Origin: Zoroaster sp. YZ-2022
Lineage: Eukaryota > Echinodermata > Asteroidea > Forcipulatida > Zoroasteridae
Length of the DNA stretch: 64,000 nt
Assembly: GCA_029582265.1 (NCBI GenBank)
Contig: CM055819.1
Location: 36,153,288-36,217,287 of the forward strand
Direction: 5' to 3'
Position numbers and translations under genes: made by a program. The notes under the pieces are model-generated. The model had not been told where the DNA came from and ran no database searches. It was given only the letters and a program-made list of their open reading frames with translations. Below, in pieces: positions 59,701 to 64,000 of this stretch (the first letter of the stretch is position 1; the number at the start of each line of letters is the position of its first letter).

Positions 59701-62700
59701 TAATTTAGATATACAATTATCGGCCTCCCTTGAAAACTTTAAAAGTTATTCCCAACCATAGAAATGTTTTTTTTGTAAGACTGTATAGTTCTGTATTGTT
59801 TGCGGTGAAACCGCATGCAAGTTGACCGTATTTTACAGAAGGCTAAGTGTCCATGGAGGCCGTTTAAGGTACGAAATAATTATCCAAATTCAAAAGTATG
59901 GTGTTTGTCTGATTGTTGAGAACCTAAGCTTTAATTTAGATATAAAATTATCGGCCTCCCTTGAAAACTTTAAAAGTTATTCCCAACCATAGAAATGTTT
60001 TTTCCGTAAGACTGTATAGTGCTGTATTGTTTGCGGTGAAACCGCATGCAAGTTGACCGTATTTTACAGAGGGCTAAGTGTCCATGGAGGCCGTTTAAGG
60101 TACGAAATAATTATCCAAATTCAAAAGTATGGTGTTTGTCTGAAGGGGAGACGCTAAGCTTTAATTTAGATATAAAATTATCGGCCTCCTTGAAAACTTT
60201 AAAGTTATTCCCAACCATAGAAATGTTTTTTTGTAAGACTGTATAGTTCTGTATTGTTTGCGGTGAAACCGCATGCAAGTTGACCGTATTTTACAGAGGG
60301 CTAAGTGTCCATGGAGGCCGTTTAAGGTACGAAATAATTATCCAAATTCAAAAGTATGGTGTTTGTCTGAAAGCGGAGAACCTAAGCTTTAATTTAGATA
60401 TAAAATTATCGGCCTCCCTTGAAAACTTTAAAGTTATTCCCAACCATAGAAATGTGTTTTTTTCGTAAGACTGTATAGTGCTGTATTGTTTGCGGTGAAA
60501 CCGCATGCAAGTTGACCGTATTTTACAGAGGGCTAAGTGTCCATGGAGGCCGTTTAAGGTACGAAATAATTATCCAAATTCAAAAGTATGGTGTTTTGTC
60601 TGAAGGGAGACCCGAAGATTTAATCTAGATCTAAAATTATCGGCCTCCCTTGAAAACTTTAAACGTTATTCCCAACCATCGAAATGTTTTTTTCGTAAGA
60701 CTGTATAGTTCTGTATTGTTTGCGGTGAAACCGCATGCAAGTTGACCGTATTTTACAGAGGGCTAAGTGTCCATGGAGGCCGTTTAAGGTACGAAATAAT
60801 TATCCAAATTCAAAAGTATGGTGTTTGTCTGAAAGGGGAGAACCTAAGCTTTAATTTAGATATAAAATTATCGGCCTCACTTGAAAACTTTAAAGTTATT
60901 CCCAACCATAGAAATGTTTTTTTCCGTAAGACTGTATAGTGCTGTATTGTTTGCGGTGAAACCGCATGCAAGTTGACCGTATTTTACAGAGAGCTAAGTG
61001 TCCATGGAGGCCGTTTAAGGTACGAAATAATTATCCAAATTCAAAAGTATGGTGTTTGTCTGAAACGGGAGAACCTAAGCTTTAATTTAGATATAAAATT
61101 ATCGGCCTCCTTGAAAACTTTAAAAGTTATTCCCAACCATAGAAATGTTTTTTGTAACACTGTATAGTTCTGTATTGTTTGCGGTGAAACCGCATGCAAG
61201 TTGACCGTATTTTACAGAGGGCTAAGTGTCCATGGAGGCCGTTTAAGGTACGAAATAATTATCCAAATTCAAAAGTATGGTGTTTTTCTGAAGGGGGAGA
61301 ACCTAAGCTTTAATTTAGATATAAAATTATCGGCCTACCTTGAAAACTTTAAAAGTTATTCCCAACCATAGAAATGTTTTTTTCGTAAGACTGTATAGTG
61401 CTGTATTGTTTGCGGTGAAACCGCATGCAAGTTGACCGTATTTTACAGAGGGCTAAGTGTCCATGGAGGCCGTTTAAGGTACGAAATAATTATCCAAATT
61501 CAAAAGTATGGTGTTTGTCTGAAGGGGAGAACCTAAGCTTTAATTTAGATATAAAATTATCGGCCTCCCTTGAAAACTTTAAATGTTATTCCCAACCATA
61601 GAAATGTTTTTTCGTAAGACTGTATAGTTCTGTATTGTTTGCGGTGAAACCGCATGCAAGTTGACCGTATTTTACAGAGGGCTAAGTGTCCATGGAGGCC
61701 GTTTAAGGTACGAAATAATTATCCAAATTCAAAAGTATGGTGTTTGTCTGAATGGGGAGAACCTAAGCTTTAATTTAGATATAAAATTATCGGCCTCCCT
61801 TGAAAACTTTAAAAGTTATTCCCAACCATAGAAATGTTTTTTTTTCGTAAGACTGTATAGTGCTGTATTGTTTGCGGTGAAACCGCATGCAAGTTGACCG
61901 TATTTTACAGAGGGCTAAGTGTCCATGGAGGCCGTTTAAGGTACGAAATAATTATCCAAATTCAAAAGTATGGTGTGTGTCTGAAAGTGGAGAACCTAAG
62001 CTTTAAGTTCGATATAAAATTATCGGCCTCCCTTGAAAACTTTAAAAGTTATTCCCAACCATAGAAACGTTTTTTGTAAGACTGTATAGTTCTGTATTGT
62101 TTGCGGTGAAACCGCATGCAAGTTGACCGTATTTTACAGAGGGCTAAGTGTCCATGGAGGCCGTTTAAGGTACGAAATAATTATCCAAATTCAAAAGTAT
62201 GGTGTTTTGTCTGAAGGGAGAACCTAAGCTTTAATTTAGATATAAAATTATCGGCCTCCTTGAAAACTTTAAAAGTTATTCCCAACCATAGAAATGTTTT
62301 TTTGTAAGACTGTATAGTTCTGTATTGTTTGCGGTGAAACCGCATGCAAGTTGACCGTATTTTACAGAGGGCTAAGTGTCCATGGAGGCCGTTTAAGGTA
62401 CGAAATAATTATACAAATTCAAAAGTATGGTGTTTGTCTGAACTGGGAGACCCTAAGCTTTAATTTAGATATAAAATTATCGGCCTCCTTGAAAACTTTA
62501 AAGTTATTCCCAACCATAGAAATGTTTTTGTAAGACTGTATAGTTCTGTATTGTTTGCGGTGAAACCGCATGCAAGTTGACCGTATTTTACAGAGGGCTA
62601 AGTGTCCATGGAGGCCGTTTAAGGTACAAATAATTATCCAAATTCAAAAGTATGGTGTTTGTCTGAAGGGAGAACCTAAGCTTTAATTTAGATATAAAAT

Positions 62701-64000
62701 TATCGGCCTCCCTTGAAAACTTTAAAAGTTATTCCCAATCATAGAAATGTTTTTTGTAAGACTGTATAGTTCTGTATTGTTTGCAGTGAAACCGCATGCA
62801 AGTTGACCGTATTTTACAGAGGGCTAAGTGTCCATGGAGGCCGTTTAAGGTACGAAATAATTATCCAAATTCAAAAGTATGGTGTTTGTCTGAAAGGGAG
62901 AACCTAAGCTTTAATTTAGATATAAAATTATCGGCCTCCCTTAAAAATTTAAAAGTTATTCCCATCTATAGAAATGTTTGTTTCGTAAGACTGTATAGTT
63001 CTGTATTGTTTGCGGTGAAACCGCATACAAGTTGACCGTATTTTACAGAGGGCTAAGTGTCCATGGAGGCCGTTTAAGGTACGAAATAATTATCCAAATT
63101 CAAAAGTATGGTGTTTTTCTGAAAGGGGAGAACCTAAGCTTTAATTTAGATATAAAATTATCGGCCTCCCTTGAAAACTTTAAAAGTTATTCCCAACCAT
63201 AGAAATGTTTTTTTTGTAAGACTGTATAGTGCTGTATTGTTTGCGGTGAAACCGCATGCAAGTTGACCGTATTTTACAGAGGGCTAAGTGTCCATGGAGG
63301 CCGTTTAAGGTACGAAATAATTATCCAAATTCAAAAGTATGGTGTTTTTCTGAAAGGGGAGAACCTAAGCTTTAATTTAGATATAAAATTATCGGCCTCC
63401 TCTTGAAAACTTTAAAAGTTATTCCCAACCATAGAAATGTTTTTGTAACACTGTATAGTTCTGTATTGTTTGCGGTGAAACCGCATGCAAGTTGACCGTA
63501 TTTTACAGAGGGCTAAGTGTCCATGGAGGCCGTTTAAGGTACGAAATAATTATCCAAATTCAAAAGTATGGTGTTTGTCTGAAAGGGGAGAACCTAAGCT
63601 TTAATTTAGATATAAAATTATCGGCCTCCCTTGAAAACTTTAAAAGTTATTCCCAACCATAGAAATGTTTTTTTCCGTAAGACTGTATAGTGCTGTATTG
63701 TTTGCGGTGAAACCGCATGCAAGTTGACCGTATTTTACAGAGGGCTAAGTGTCCATGGAGGCCGTTTAAGGTACGAAATAATTATCCAAATTCAAAAGTA
63801 TGGTGTTTTTCTGAAAGGGGAGAACCTAAGCTTTAATTTAGATATAAAATTATCGGCCTCCCTTGAAAACTTTAAAAGTTATTCCCAACCATAGAAATGT
63901 TTTTTGTAACACTGTATAGTTCTGTATTGTTTGCGGTGAAACCGCATGCAAGTTGACCGTATTTTACAGAGGGCTAAGTGTCCATGGAGGCCGTTTAAGG
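44757..64000. repeat. Satellite array, about 230-bp monomer, about 83 copies
   Basis: All copies run in the same direction. Using CCGCATGCAAGTTGACC as a marker, the first spacings are 232, 235, 229 and 231 bp, and the last marker is at 63942. The block from TGTATTGTTTGCGGTGAAAC to AAAAGTATGGTGTTT (about 125 bp) is almost invariant. Differences concentrate in G, C, A and T runs in the other half and in a few diagnostic positions (GTGCTG/GTTCTG, TAAGAC/TAACAC, TTTTTCTG/TTTGTCTG, GCGGTG/GCAGTG). GCGGT-GAA-ACCGC forms a small conserved hairpin. Each monomer is open for 60-79 codons in two frames, but monomer length is not a constant multiple of three, so a repeat protein is ruled out. It continues past the window end. 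Confidence 0.97.
46036..46480. repeat. Aberrant monomers in the satellite
   Basis: Two adjacent monomers contain scattered one- to nine-base gains (TCTCTAGAA, TATA, GACTGT) and losses relative to the rest. The pattern resembles uncorrected read errors more than evolution. A second atypical monomer, with substitutions instead, lies at 53790-54000. Confidence 0.65.

Noticed and set aside
44757..64000. CRISPR-like array or tandem-repeat protein gene
   Set aside because: There are no unique spacers between short repeats; the 230-bp monomers abut. Frames of 60-79 codons end in each monomer, and the spacing (229-235 bp) is not a constant multiple of three.

Overview
This window reads as a repeat-dominated stretch of an animal genome with no intact protein-coding gene. 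It is AT-rich and contains exon fragments with splice-like borders, (TA)n, (CTT)n and (ATT)n microsatellites, a tRNA-derived SINE, short DNA transposons, a Penelope-like GIY-YIG endonuclease fragment, Helitrons and a roughly 230 bp satellite. The mix suggests a marine invertebrate. A deuterostome such as an echinoderm or hemichordate is my weak guess, from the frequent TAGGCCTA words and the repeat types. Two runs of exactly 500 N are scaffold gaps, and two stretches have the texture of badly called consensus.

Layout. 1-4695: a giant inverted repeat with arms of about 650 bp, each carrying a 20-bp minisatellite and reaching into an integrase-core fragment, around a 3.4 kb spacer. 4680-5063: integrase relic. 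5258-8300: minisatellite, a diverged duplicate copy and otherwise featureless DNA. 8301-20785: two tandem copies (A and B) of a segment of about 3 kb, each hit by different transposons. Because one copy is empty where the other is filled, insertion sites can be read to the base. 20786-23690: homopolymer-smeared sequence. 23741-24540: a third copy (C). 24618-27828: inverted-repeat elements, a gap, a hAT-type MITE, the GIY-YIG fragment and a large palindrome. 28279-43578: three more Helitron copies, one nested in another, plus a Mutator-like element and a 1-kb Ginger-like element. 44757-64000: about 83 tandem monomers of a satellite that runs off the window.

The most informative system is the Helitron family, with five members: 11031-16195, 18295-19160, 28279-34213, 34333-39442 and the interrupted 34283-43578. 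They start TTAGGTGTT, end in a hairpin plus 11 nt ending CTAG, and insert between A and T (once T and T) without target duplication. They carry an extra hairpin at the 5' tip whose arm sequence is repeated before the 3' hairpin and co-varies with it between subfamilies. The large members carry decayed exons of a gene that resembles a multicopy, unnamed invertebrate protein family. No Rep/helicase was seen, so they look non-autonomous.

The nested and differential insertions give a relative history. The 268-bp MITE came before the A/B duplication. The SINE and the 5.2 kb Helitron hit only A. The small Helitron and a 200-bp TA-flanked MITE hit only B.
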